A stretch of DNA of 22,557 nucleotides from Paracoccaceae bacterium (GTDB lineage Bacteria > Pseudomonadota > Alphaproteobacteria > Rhodobacterales > Rhodobacteraceae). Positions within the stretch are counted from its first letter, which is position 1. The number at the start of each line of letters is the position of its first letter. Below are positions 5,826 through 18,400 of this stretch, one piece after another. A program made the position numbers and the translations under genes. The notes beneath the pieces were generated by a model. That model was not told where the DNA came from. It saw only the letters and a program-made list of their open reading frames with translations, and did not search any database. The DNA is taken from positions 1 to 22,557 of the forward strand of contig JAFGVZ010000178.1 in NCBI GenBank assembly GCA_016937725.1, in the 5' to 3' direction.

Positions 5826-5959
5826 TGGAACACCCCTCGTGTCAGGAAAAATACGATCAAAATGCCGATCACGACCGCCCAGCCTTTGGCTTCCTCAATG
5901 GCTGCGCGCCGCAATGGGCTGCAAGACTTCCTGTCATGCTTCACTTTAGCCACGATCAT
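5822..5959 (-). CDS. Single-pass membrane mini-protein, 45 aa (holin accessory candidate)
   Basis: MIVAKVKHDRKSCSPLRRAA, a basic N-terminal half, is followed by one membrane helix, WAVVIGILIVFFLTRGVF, at the C terminus. Positive residues before the helix predict the N terminus inside the cell. A GGAGG lies 3 nt before ATG 5959 and 9 nt before an in-frame GTG at 5953, so translation may well begin at the GTG, giving 43 aa. It overlaps the 3' end of the upstream gene and its own stop overlaps the next start (GTGA). Its place between two multi-pass membrane proteins and before the endolysin suggests an antiholin or second holin subunit, but that is inference. Confidence 0.6.
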   Translation of the reverse strand: MIVAKVKHDRKSCSPLRRAAIEEAKGWAVVIGILIVFFLTRGVFQ

Positions 5960-6371
5960 CGTCCTCCTTGTCGGTTTGCGGGCGATGCTGGTGTGTGAAG
6001 TTTTCGATAAGGGCCAGCGCGATCTTGGCAACGCTCATGCCCATCATGCCCGCGACAAAGCCACTCGCCACAATCGTCTCGGTGTCCTTTTCCAGAGACG
6101 GCAGAAAGAAGTGCAGGATGCCAAAAACAAGAGGCCACATGTATGTGGCCACGATTGCCCCTGTCAGAGCTTGGACAATGCCATTGCGCAGGTTGCGTTG
6201 CTCTGACGCCCACCAACGGACCAGAGCGCCCGCACCGCCCGCGATGGCTATGCGCCCAGCCTCCCCGGCAATCCAGAGCATTGCAGCCCCGCCGAAGACC
6301 ATGAACATGTCCAAAATGTTGTTCCAAATTTCTTTCACGTCGAGCCTGCTTGTCTTCTCAATTTGCTGCAC
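5946..6371 (-). CDS. Multi-pass membrane protein, holin candidate, 141 aa
   Basis: Hydrophobic stretches are visible at about residues 23-50 (MFMVFGGAAMLWIAGEAG and what follows), 64-90 (IVQALTGAIVATYMWPLVFG) and 100-122 (IVASGFVAGMMGMSVAKIAL). They are joined by the charged loop RWWASEQRNLRNG. The C terminus is hydrophilic and acidic (DKEDDDRG). Three helices of this kind with an S/R-E-x-R-x-L-R-x-G loop are common in roseophage and prophage holin annotations, and the gene heads the lysis cassette. The GTG start at 6371 has no clear Shine-Dalgarno; ATG at 6308 is an alternative but would trim the N-terminal amphipathic part. The start overlaps one further copy of TGCTGCAC, the repeat also found upstream of the integrase. 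Confidence 0.65.
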   Translation of the reverse strand: MQQIEKTSRLDVKEIWNNILDMFMVFGGAAMLWIAGEAGRIAIAGGAGALVRWWASEQRNLRNGIVQALTGAIVATYMWPLVFGILHFFLPSLEKDTETIVASGFVAGMMGMSVAKIALALIENFTHQHRPQTDKEDDDRG

Positions 6372-6409
6372 ACTAACACAACATGTAGTGGCTTGATATG
6401 GGAAAAGCG

Positions 6410-9400
6410 CTACTGGTAGAGATATGGCGCGCGATCCTCTCGAATCTGCGCATCCAGTCGGCTGTTGATCCTGACGCCATCAACGGTTTCGGTTTCCCCG
6501 CGTGCCCGCGCCCGGAAGGACGCGCGCAGCGTATCAGCCGTGATCGGGTAGGACGGGTATTCTGCGTTGAACTCGGCAATCGCGCGCTTGGTGCGATCTG
6601 ACAGGGGCCCACCAGTTTTGATTTCGTCGTAGGCTTGGCCCATAAGGCGCGTGCGCTGCCCCCTGATCCGCATTTCCTCGTTCTTCATAAAGCGGTTGAC
6701 CTCATACCGCTCGGACACGCGCGCAGGCGTGAAGCCCAAGGCTTGCGTCAGGGCTTCGGTCGGGCTGACATCTTCAATGATCGGGTTCCCGTTCCATGTG
6801 GTGACGCCCTCTTGCGAGTAGCGGATCGAGCGCGACACATCGCGGATCGCTTTGGGCACAGCCGTTTCAAAGCCCTTGACCCATTCGCCCTCTTTCATCG
6901 CCTGATAGGCGCGGAACTGGTTGCCGACGATGCCAGCGGCCGGGCCAAGAAGCTGCTCAAGCCAGTGGTTGTAGAGATCCTGCCCTTCCTGCTGCCGGTC
7001 GGGGCGGCGGAACCACAGCTCTGGCATACCCATGCGGCTGGACAGGTCTACCCCGGTGGCATGGCCCGGCACGCCTTTTAGAAGCGCGCCACCCAAATCG
7101 CGGCCCAGAAGGTTCACAATCGCCTCTTTGACTTCTTCCTCGGCCTCGTCGGCGCCGCCCGGCAAGAACATGCCGGCAAGCGTGGTGAGAAGCGCGTAGC
7201 CCCACGTCCCGGTGACGCCAGCCATGATCATCATCATACCAGAAATGCCGATGAGCTGTGCCCGTGCTTCCCGACGATCCGCTTCACTTTCTCCATTAAA
7301 AGATTGATGTAAGTCCCTGAAAAGACGGAACAACATGTTCAACTGATAGTTGCGGAAGATCGTGAAAACGCGCACCCAATCGTTGAATTGCAAGCGTGGG
7401 CGGCTCTCCGATTGGTAGTCGAAATGCACCTTGTAATCCAGCTCTTTGGCCTTCTGATAGGCCTGCTCACCGTGCATCCCGTTTTCCTTGGCCATGCGCA
7501 ACGCCGCAATGAAGGTAATCTCGCGGTTCAGCACTTCGGCCTGATGGAACATCCAAGAAATCGCGCCCATCACCTTCTGGCGGCGGTCGTTATAGGCGAT
7601 CCCGCTTTCGGCATAGTTGGTCAGGTCATGGTTCTGGGTCTTCTCCACGACGCCTTCATCATGCGCGCGCTTCAGCATGACCTTTTCTTCGTCGCTCAGG
7701 TGCTTCGAGCGTAGCAGATTGCCTTTGGATTGCCCGAACTGGCGCAGCGCGCGCGACAACTGCCGCCCGGCCCCGGCGACGGTGCCTTTCTCGAACGCGG
7801 CCGCCAGCACCGGCACGCCCACCACAACAGTCTGTGACAGGTTGACCAGTGCCGCGCCCGGCGTGGCCCCAAGGTAGTAGATGAAGGCCGCCGTGGTCGC
7901 CACCGTGGACCATGCGCTAGATTGCGGGTTCATCACCCAATCGTGGCGCTTCTCCATTTCATTCACGACAAGCTGTGCCCGGTCAGGATCTGCGCTTTCA
8001 TCGGCTTCGCGGTGCGCATCATCCAGCGCCAGCCGCATATCCTGCCCATATTTCAGGCGGGCAAGCTGGGTCGCGCTATGGAACATCTGGTGCGAGAAGT
8101 TGCGGAAAGCATCGCTCGAATAGCCCGGCGTGCCCTTGCGGTGAATGCGGCTCTTGCGCATGGACAAATCTGGCAGGCTTTCGAGGTATTTCTGCCAAAT
8201 GGCATCCATCAGCGCGGGGTCCGGGTTGGATGCGCCCAAAAGCGCCTCGACCTCAGCCACAAAGGTTGGGTCCACATCACCCGCCGTGGCCCCGCCTGTG
8301 GGCATGGTCCCGATCTTGACCTCCATTTCCGGGTATTCCCGGCGCAGCTCAGCCGCGGCTTGGTCGCGCTGGCGCGCGCTCTCGAATTTCGAGAAGGACT
8401 CGATCTTGCCGTCCGCGTTTTTCAGAGTGACGTAGTAATTGCCATGCCGCATGAGCGGGAAGTAAGGCGCCGGCACTTCGTTCTGCTCGAACATCAAGCG
8501 CATGTTGTTCAGCCGCGCCTTGCGGCCATAGCCGTCGCGCTTCTTCACCTGCGCCAGTCGCTCCTTCGCCTCGGCCACGGCTGCCTCGCGCGCATCGCCG
8601 GTCAGGCCTTCTTCTTCGATTTCGCGTATGCGGTCGTCATACTTCCGCTGCGCTTTCTTGAGGTTGATTTCCATGGCCTTGGCCACGTTATCCAACAGGA
8701 TGCCGCGCTCGGTGTCCGCGACCTCACGGTAGGCGTCCCGAACCTCTCGGTAAATCTCATGCGCCTTGGAAGGCAGCATATCCCATCGCTTGCGAAGCTC
8801 CTCGTATTCGCGCTTCTTCATGTCGATAAAGGCCGCATATGCCGCCTTGCCCTCGTTCGTCCCCTTCGGCCGCACCGTGAATGGCTCTGCCGGGTCCAGC
8901 CCCGCAATAGTCGCATCGTGCATCAACGCCATCATGCGGTCATTGCTCTTGCCGTTCTTGCGGCTCCATGCGCCCCATTTCTCGGCAGTGCCCGCCGCGA
9001 CCGCCTGCCGGTTGTTCTTCATGGCGGACATGTCGTGCTTCAGGTTCAGGTATTTCTGCGCCGAACGGATATTCTTGGCCAGCTCGCGCATAAGCGGCTC
9101 GCCCGGCACCAGCGCCAGAAGATTGGTCTTGTCGCTCTTGCCGCCCATGGCATCGGTGAGGATTTGGCCCATAAGGCCGCGCTCTTTCGTGCCTGTCACC
9201 TTGCCGCTGTCGCCCAGAAGCGCGCGGGAATATTCCGCGGCTTTGCTGGCGAATTTGCCATCAGGGCGACGGGCTGGATCGAAGCGGGATTCGCGGGACA
9301 TGTCACGCTCTGTCGCGCTTGTCCCGCTGCCGCCCGGCTCATCCGGCCCGCGCCCGCCCACGTCGCCGCGTGCAATCCGCTCGAACGTCATGGCCGCCGA

Positions 9401-12400
9401 CTGGAAGCCTTGCCCACGGAAGGCATTGGCCATCGCTTGGAAGAACGCCCGGATCTTTTGGAACGCGGCATCGAGGCCGCTGCGCTGGTCCGCGTTGCGC
9501 GCCCAGAGGCGGTAAAGCTCGGCCACGCCTTCTTCCATCCGCGCAGTCTGGTTCAGATCGGGATACATGCTCTCGATCCGCGCCATCAGCGCCCGGTCGG
9601 CCCGCGCCGCCGCGACCATGCCCTGCCACTCGGCCCGCGTGAACAGGCCGTAGGGCTTGCCCCATAGCCCTGCATCACGCAGCGCATGGACAATCTCATG
9701 GCGCAAGGTGCCAAGCGCGCCATCGGCGCTGTCCGGGTTGACCTCGATCTGCGCGCCGCGTTGGCGGCCCTGAATGGGCACGCCCGCCACATTGGAAAGC
9801 CCGCGCACCACTTGCGCCGCCACCGCACCGTCCAGCCCGGCCCGGCGCAGCTCTGCGCCCACGGCAGATTTGATCGCCGCGATGTCGGACGATTTGATTT
9901 CAGGATCGGCTGTTTGTTGTTCGCTTGCGTTGACAGGGTTGCCCGCAAAGTCTAGGTTAAACTCTGCGGGGTCGCCTTCAAATGCCGAAGTGGGGCCATC
10001 TGGTTCGACCGTGGGGTTCGCGGGACTATTGTCCTGTAAGACTCTGGCCCCGTAAGCCTCCTTCGACAGATCATAGTGGAATGTGCCATCTGACATTTCG
10101 CGCACTGTGGCGATAACCGTCACAGGCTTTCCGGCCAAGTCCACATTCGCTTGGAACTTGTGAACGGACACAACCTCATCGCGGCCCTTTTTGTCACCTT
10201 CCGACGCCACCAAAGAACCGTTTGCCAAGATTTCGCGCAACGCAGGCACAATGCGCAACAATTCATCGCCCTTGCGCCCCGATACCTTCTTGGCGCCGCG
10301 CCGATTGAACTGAATGTCCATGCCCGTTTCAGCATTGGTAACGCTCGTGCCGATCAGGTTGTCACGATACCAAGCCTCAACCTTTCGGCCAAGCTGGCGA
10401 ATGTCAGACCAGTCTCCCAGCTCATCGCCGCGAAGACTGGCAACAGGCTCTTGGTTGAATCGGGATTGCTTTTCATCATCGGCCTCCGACAGCATTTCGG
10501 ACTCAAGATCGCTGATCTTGTCCTCCAGCTCATCCAATTTTGCCTGATCCGCAAAGTCTTTCAGACGCGACCGCGCCTCTGCATAGCCAGCCGCTTTTTC
10601 TCGATATTCAGCGATGTCGGCGCGCATCTTTTCAGGCACTTCTTTCAAGCCCTGTGTCGCATTCTCGATACGGCGAACCATCCCGACCGGCTCGATAGAC
10701 CAGCCGACATCAATACCGTTCCCTTCGCCGGTTGGAACCACAAAGGTTGTGGTCTGCGCCGCGCGACTAATGCGAATCTGAACAGGCAATCCGCCAATCA
10801 TCCCGACATCTTGGCGCACCGGCCCATCTGGGTCAGCGAGAAGGTTATCGGCGGCAGAAATCAGCGCATTCCCCGCCTCCGAACGGTTGTCATAGGTCTG
10901 ATCGCCAACCGTAGCAGAAAACGCATCGCCTTTGGTGTCGATGACACGCGCGGCCAAGGCTTCCCAAACAGGCAATTCAGCCTCTTGGATTTCTGCTGTG
11001 CGAAGGGCAATTTTTTCCTGCTGGTCCAATCGACGGCGTTGCGACACCAAAGCGTTCTTGCGACGACTCAGGGTGTCGCGCTCTGCTTTCATGTCGGTCA
11101 GGATTTGAACGCGCGGGTCTGCGGTTGTCATTGCCTTGGCTTGCTCGAACTGGCTTGCTTCGCCAAGGTCTTCCATCTCACGGACTGTAGGATCGCCGCG
11201 ATAGAATGCCTCGATGAAGGCCGCCTTGCGCCCCATCATCTGCCACATGGTCGCGTCATAGGTGCCCTTGGTCGAGTAATCGAATATCTCGATTTCAGGG
11301 TTCATGTTGCCTTGGCGAATGCCTCGACCGTTGCGCTGTTCATCATCGGCTGGATACCAGAGAGGGTCGAGGTTATGGATCGCCGCAATCCGCTTCTGGG
11401 CGTTGACGCCTGTAAACAGCGTCTTTGATCCGATTAGAATCCGCTTCTTGCCCTCATTCATGTCGTTAAACGCGCGCTGACGCTTTCCGTGGCTGTTCAA
11501 CTCCTCGGCCAGAATGATGTCGTTGGCGGGCACGCCCATGCGGATCAGCTCGCTTTTCATAAATCGGTGGACGGAAAAGCCGGGATTATGCTTGCTGGGG
11601 TTTACGCCCAGCGTCGAAAACACGATCTGCGTGGTCGGGCCTCGCATGACTGGCTTTTCAGAGTAACCGCCTTCCCTCTTGGCCTCATGCAGAGGTGCAT
11701 TGTCGCCGTCTTTCCATTTGCGGTAGACGTTCTGAATAGCCGTTTCCAGCTTTGAGCCTTGGCCGCTCGACGCGGGGTCGACCAAGCGCATGTCGATTGC
11801 AGCGAGGCGACCGTCGTTGATGACGCTCAGAAGAATGTCGTCGCCCTTCTGAACCGGGCCTTTGCGCTGGGAAATGATCTCCATCCGCGCGGCCAGCCCC
11901 TCTTGAAACCGCTTGACCTCTGGTGTTGGGTCAACCACGACAAGGTTTCGCTTTCCGCCCTTGAGTTTTGGACGGGTCACATATTGCTCAAGGTCAGGGC
12001 CGGACACAATGTCCATCACCTGACGCACCATCAGCGAAAGCTCCGGCGTGTTCACGAATTTCGAGAACCGCGTGACTTGCTTATAGCCGCCTGCCGGATC
12101 TTGCTCTAGGGTGGTTTCTGTCATGCCGAATGTCGCCGCCCAAGCGTCGAAAGAGGACACGCCACGTTCTTCTAGAGCTTGCAGCTGAATGTAGCGCGAC
12201 AGAGAGAAAAGCTCTGCCATCGTGTTCGTGATTGGCGTGCCTGATGCGAGGATCAAGCCGCGCCCAGGATTGTTCTGATCGACCACTCTGGTCTTGATGA
12301 ACAAATCCATCGAGGCGGCGCTGCCGTTCGGGTCAATCCCCTTGATGTTGCCATTCTGCGTGGCAAAAGACAGTTTGCGGAACAAGTGCGCTTCGTCCAC

Positions 12401-15400
12401 GAACATCATATCCACCCCGATTTCATCGAAGGTGAAAACCTGATCTTTGTTCGCGGTTGATGTCTGGCGCTGAATTTTCTGTTCGGCCGCTTCGAGAAGC
12501 TGCTCGATCTTCTTGCGCGTGTTCATCTTCGCGCCTTCGACCTGCTTCACATCGACGCCAAGAGACCCAGCGATAGATTTTATCGAACCCAGCAACGCTT
12601 GGTCAAGACCGCGCTCGCCTGCCGATGTGCTGTCATAGACCTCCCGCACATCTTTGAGCATGTCCTGAACCGCGAGGGTGACAGCCGCTTCACTTGGCGG
12701 GATCAGCTCAAATGCGGAATGCGTGATAACGACTGCATCATAGTCGTTCATGGCTATGTCCGCGACGAACTCCTTGCGGCGCGAGGTGTGGAACCGGCTT
12801 TCGTCGGCAATCGCCACATTCGCCAAGGGGTATTGCTCGTAGAATTCCTTGGAAAACTGATCGAGCATATGGTTGGGAACCACATACATTGGCTTTCGTG
12901 CCAGACCAAGGCGACGGGCTTCCATCCCGGCGCCAATCATCGCACTGGTTTTGCCCGCGCCTACGGTATGGGCCATGTAGGTGTTGCCGGATTGCAGAAT
13001 CCGCGCGATGACGCCAGATTGGTGCGGCCGCCAATCCCAGCCGCTATTCACGCCCGGCGTCGTCAGGTATCCGCCGTCATATTGCGGCGCGACCTCGGCA
13101 TTGAATGTCTCGTTGTAGAGCGCCTCCATTTCAGACGCACGCGCCTCATCCGACCAGAACCAATCCGAGAAATCGGATCGAATCTCTTGAGCCTTATCCT
13201 GTGCCGCCTGCGTTGCTTCTTCATCAAGAAAGCTCTCCGTGCCGCCCTCTGGCGTGCGACGGGTGCGCCGAACCTGAATGCTCTTGTTGTTCATCACCAA
13301 GCGCATAAGGTCTGCAAATGGCAGGTCTTCGGTGCCCCAATCGTTGCGCGCGGCGGCGCTTTTCGTGTCGCCGTCAACCGTCCAAATGCCAAGCGATCGC
13401 TTGAACGACGCGGTAAGCTGCAAGCCTTTCGATCTCGCATACTGACCATAAATTACCGGGTCGAACCAATGCGCCCCAACAGGGACACGAATATCGGAAG
13501 CCGGAATCGGCTCTGGCTGCACGTCCATCAGCTCGCGGACATTGCCGGAATAAGACGGGTCAAACTTTGCAGCGGCCTCGGCTTCTTTCAGCTTGCGACG
13601 GACATTGCCGGATAGGTATTTCGCGCGCGTTTCATACTGACCGCTTTCCTGGTTCTTGAAAATCTTGCCCTTCAGGTCTTCAAGCGCCGATTCCTCACTC
13701 ACGCCAGCCAGCTTTGCGATAGCCGCCACGTCGATACGCCCACGCTCTGCCAGCGTGTAGAGAAGCGCATCCTCTGGCGAGTTGATCTGAGGCTTCTTGG
13801 TCTTGCGAACCGCGGGTTCTGTGAAGATGGCCGCTTTCGAAACTTCGCCGGTCTCTTTGTCTACTTTCTCAATCGAGCGCAGGCGATACCCTTCCTGATC
13901 GCCCAAACGGTCCTTGTTGCCCAAGAACGGGTCAATGTTCGGACGTTTCACGATGACGGTTTCGGGCACGGAACGCGGGTCGAAATCGCCCTCTCGGTAG
14001 CCCGGCCGCTCCATTGCTTCAGCACGCGCGCGCGCGATGTCTGCCATCTTTGCGCCGGCCTCGATCATTGGCCCTGCGTCGAAGCTGCCGATGTCAAAAG
14101 GCTCGCCGCGAGACCGGGCGTCTTCGGCCGCGCGCTGGCGGGCGCTTTCAAGCTGCACACGGCTTGGGGCGCGCTCTGTGCGAACTTCCTTGTTAATCGG
14201 CCCAAACCGCTTCACAAACGCATCATAGGCCTTGTTCAGAGCTGCCCGCGCCTCGCTGGCATCCTTCCCGTCAAGATCGGCGGCATAGACATCACGCAGC
14301 GCCATTTTGATCGGGACCAAGCCCATGATCCGCTCGTGGTCAGCCTTTGGTATGCCTTTCGGGTTTTCCTTGCTGCGCAGCCCCACCTCCACACCAGCAT
14401 TGCCATCGAACTGATGAAGAACGCCGTCCTTGATGTAGAAACCGCCGCGCTTGGTTTCAGGCGAAGCACTATCGACGGCCCCCAGCTCCGTTGAGGGCGC
14501 CGCATCCGACATCACATCGCGCGGGAACGCCTGTGCCGCCCGCGCAATGTCTGCGCCAAGGTCAGCTCCTTCCAAGGGCCGAACGCCGACGCGGGCGCCT
14601 GCGGTCAGCTTGTCGAACAGGCCTTGCTCGCCCAAGATCATATCGGGGTTATCGAGGAAATAACGGTTGACGAATGCCTGCCCTGTGCCGCCTTTTCCGT
14701 CTGGAAGGTCCGTCTTGACAGATTCACGCCATGAGGGGTTGGCCTCGGTTTCGCCATCTATGCGCTTTCGCAGAACAATAATGTCGGTTGTAACCTCGGT
14801 GCCGTTTAGCTTGAAAGCGGTGTTCGGCAAGCGGATCGCCCCGACAAGATCGGCCCGGTCTGCGAGGTAATCGCGCGCTTTGGTGTCGCTCTTGTTCATG
14901 GTCCCTGCGGACGTGATGAACATAAGCAGGCCGCCCGGCCGAACCGCGTCGATTGATTTGGCGAAGAAATAGTCGTGGATCATAAATCGCTGCGGATACG
15001 CAGGATCGTTCTGGATTTGGGTCCGAGAAAACGGCGGGTTGCCAATCACCATGTCGTAGTAATTCTGCGGCAATGGTGTCTTGGTAAAATCGCCTTGCTG
15101 GATGGTCTGGCGCGGGTATAGCGCCTGCGCGATTTGCGCGGTCACAAGGTCAAGCTCCAAACCCTGATAGCTTGTCTCCGCGCGAATATCGCCGGGTTTC
15201 GTGCCGGCAAAGCCACCGACGCCCATGCCCGGCTCGTAAACGCGACCGCCAGAGAAACCGAGTTGGCGCGCAAGGCTCCACATGCCGCGCAGCGCGCTTT
15301 CGGCCGTGTAGAACGCATATTGGCTTGTGCGTGAAAGGGTCGCTTTTTCTTCTGGCGACAGCAGAGCGTCAATCTCGGCTGCCAAATCAGGAAAGCGAAT

Positions 15401-18400
15401 CTTGCCAGCTTCGTTCGGCAACGTGCCAGACAACGTGCCCGCGCCGCCGTATTTGGCAAGTGCTGCGCGCTCGTCAGCCGTAGCTGGGCGGCCTTCCGCC
15501 TGAATCGTGCGCAACACGCGCAGCGCGGCAATGCTTTCGCGGGCGTGGGTCTTTTCGCCGCGGGCAAGCGTCAGTCCGCCCGCTTCGATCACATGATCGC
15601 GCGCGCCTAGTTGTTCATCAGCTCGTCCAGAGCGTCCTGTTGCGCCATCTCGCGCAGCATCACTTCCAGAGCTGGATCGTTCTTGGCTTGGCTCAGGCCC
15701 ACGTTCTGCGCTGCCCGCCGCGTCACTTCCTCGACGTGTTCCGTCAGCTTGCCCTTGCCCCGACGCTGGATTTCCTTCGCCTTCTCTGGCGCTTGTTCGA
15801 TCAGGGCTTGCGTCACTTCGTTGATCATCCTGATTTCCTTCCGTAGCGGTTGCGTCTGGCACTGTATCAGGTTCAGCGCCTTCCGCGAAAGTGGGATTTT
15901 CAGTTTCGGCGGCGAAAGCCTTGCGAATTTCGGCCATTACCTGATCGGCTGTGTCAAATTCGGAAACATCTTCCCCATTAAGGTCCATTTCGTCGCGCAC
16001 ATGGTTGTATGCTGCGCGCATGGGTGCTTGCGCCTGCCGCATGGTCAGGCCGGTGCTTTCCGCAAAATCGGCCAGCATTTGCGCGAAACGCTTGGTCCCC
16101 GCCTCGACATAGAGCGCGACCAGCTCACCGCCCAAGGTGATGTATTCAGGATCAAGCCCGCTGCTGGTCTGGTTGCGCGCCTTTTCGGCCAAGCGGCGCT
16201 TCAGCTCGGCGGCCCGGTCCTGCTTTTCTTGGGACAGGGCGCCAAGAATGCCGGGGGCTGGCTTTTCTGTCTCAGCTTTTGGCTTTGATGTTGCCGGTGT
16301 GGACTGTGTGGCCACACTATCGGCCGTGCCTTGAAATATCTCGACACGTTCCTCAGTTGTCAGATCAGCCCATTCGCGCCCAAGAAATCCAGCTTCTCCC
16401 AACGCCGTTGTGCGCTGATCTTTGTGTAAAGATCGCCACCAATCGTTCGCGCGGGCCGGTAACTTCTGAGATTTCTCGCGTTCAATCTTGATCGCCCGGT
16501 TGACTGTTCCTTCAGTCGCATCATGTGGCCCGGTATAGACGCGGCTGCCATCTGGCCCAAGCACGACTGTTTCGTTGACTTTGCGCTTCACCACAAACCC
16601 GTCGCTTGTCATGCGCTCTTGGTCTGTGCCGGGTTCTCCATTGACCATAACGCGGTCATAGCCGGGCGATACTTTGCTCGACTCCGGCGTTACCTTGGCT
16701 TGATATTTAGCCGGAAATTTCGCTTGGATGCCAGCATCGACCTCTGGGACACGAACGCTGTCCAGATACTCGTTCACCTCTGCGTCGGTCAGCCGTCTCA
16801 TGGTTGAGCGAATGCCCGGCCCGCGCGGGTGGAAGATGGTCGTGCCCTTTTCATCCCACTCGACGCGGTAGCCGTCATCGGTTGTCATGGTGCGCTTGAG
16901 CGGCTCGCCGCGCTCCGCGTCTGTCTTCCCATCAGCGCCGACAACGTTGATGTTCACATTCCGAACGGCTAAGCCATTGTCGCGGCTATCGACCGTTTCT
17001 ACCGCCATCTTCATGGGCTTCTGCCACTTGGCCTTGTCGCCAATAATCTGGCCCAGATCAGCCACGCTCATGGCCGTTACGCCGCCCCAGCGCTGCGCGC
17101 CCTTGCCATCGCTGAACCCGGCCAGATAGGCGTCCTTGGCCTCTTTCTGGGTGTTGAAGCCCAGCATTACCTTGTGCTCATCGAAGGAGCCGGTCTCAGC
17201 GTCCTTCTGGTCCACCACGAAAACCCGGTCGCTATCTGGGTTGTCGCCCATGTAGAAATCGACGTGATCGCCGTCCGCGCCCTCGGTGCGCAAGATCCGG
17301 CCATAATGCGCCGGCATGGTCACAGACCACGCGGTAGTGCCGTCAGGGTTGATCTTGCTGCGGGTGCCGCCTTTGCGGTTCTCGATGGACAGTTTCAGCC
17401 CGCGCCAGTCTGCCTTGCCGGTCTTGTAGTTTTCGGCCTCGGCCTGCGCCGGGGTTGGGTTGGGGTCGGTTTCTGCGGCGGCTTGTTCGATCTGGTCGGC
17501 TGTGCCCCCCGATTTCGGCTTCCCATCTTCATCGAGCACGCCTTCGGCAATCATCTGATCGACAATGGCATCGTATTCCCGCGCGTCAATTCGCTGGTCG
17601 CCAATAGCGACTTCGCCACCAGAAAACGTGGTGACGCGCCCATCGGCGTTCAAAAGGCTTTCGCGGATAAGGTCGACTTGTTCGGGGGTTGCCTTGCGAA
17701 CTGGATTGCCGGTCGCCTTTGCCGCTTCTGCGGCCATGTCATCCTCGACCACATATGCCGCCTCCAGCACCTTGTCTTTGTGCTTGCGCGAGAAGATGAA
17801 GCCGCCTTGGCGCTCGTCCCACTTGATGCTGACGCCATCGACCTGCGGCGGGCGATCCTTGGGAAGCCCGCGCAGGATCGCCGCGCGCTCGCGTATGTCC
17901 TCGACGGTGACGGTGGGCTGGTCGCCGGGCGTTACTTCTTCTTCCCGCCCTTGCTGCTGCAACCCTTCTTGCTGCCCTTGCTGTATGCCATCGGTCTGTT
18001 CTCCTTCGGTTGGGGTTGGTTCTGCATACTCGCCAATCTTTCGGCGCTGGCGCTCTGTTCGCAACCAGTTTTCGGAAAGGCCCATGTTCGGGGTGTTCAG
18101 GATGACATCATCAGGCGCGCGTGAAAGCCAAGACCTCGCTTGTGCGCCGGGGCCTCCCGTTTCGCTGTCGGAAAATGGAAAATTGTCAGGCGTTGGCTCT
18201 GGCGCAGCGTTCAGTGCAGGTGTTGGTTCGCCGGTTTGAGCTGGACCAGATACACCGCTGACACCAACGGTGCCATCGGGTGATGGTGACTGATCAGGTC
18301 GTTCTCCGCGATCAGCTTGCGCAGCTTCTTGGCCTTCTTCTTGCTGATCAGACCGTCCCGCTGCATTTGCTTGATCGCCTGTTGCCACGTCATCCAACAT

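Noticed and set aside
7922..9667. Long plus-strand open frame (581 codons) opposite the giant gene
   Set aside because: It mirrors the GC-rich third positions of the minus-strand gene, has an Arg/His/Leu-rich unprotein-like composition and no family motif, and lies over the zincin and PLxRFG regions, whose minus-strand motifs are clear.
17410..17545. A 43-codon +1-frame ORF (starts MGSRNRG) before the pyrophosphatase-like domain
   Set aside because: There is no Shine-Dalgarno at a proper distance, and the Pro/Arg/Thr composition is typical of an out-of-frame reading.
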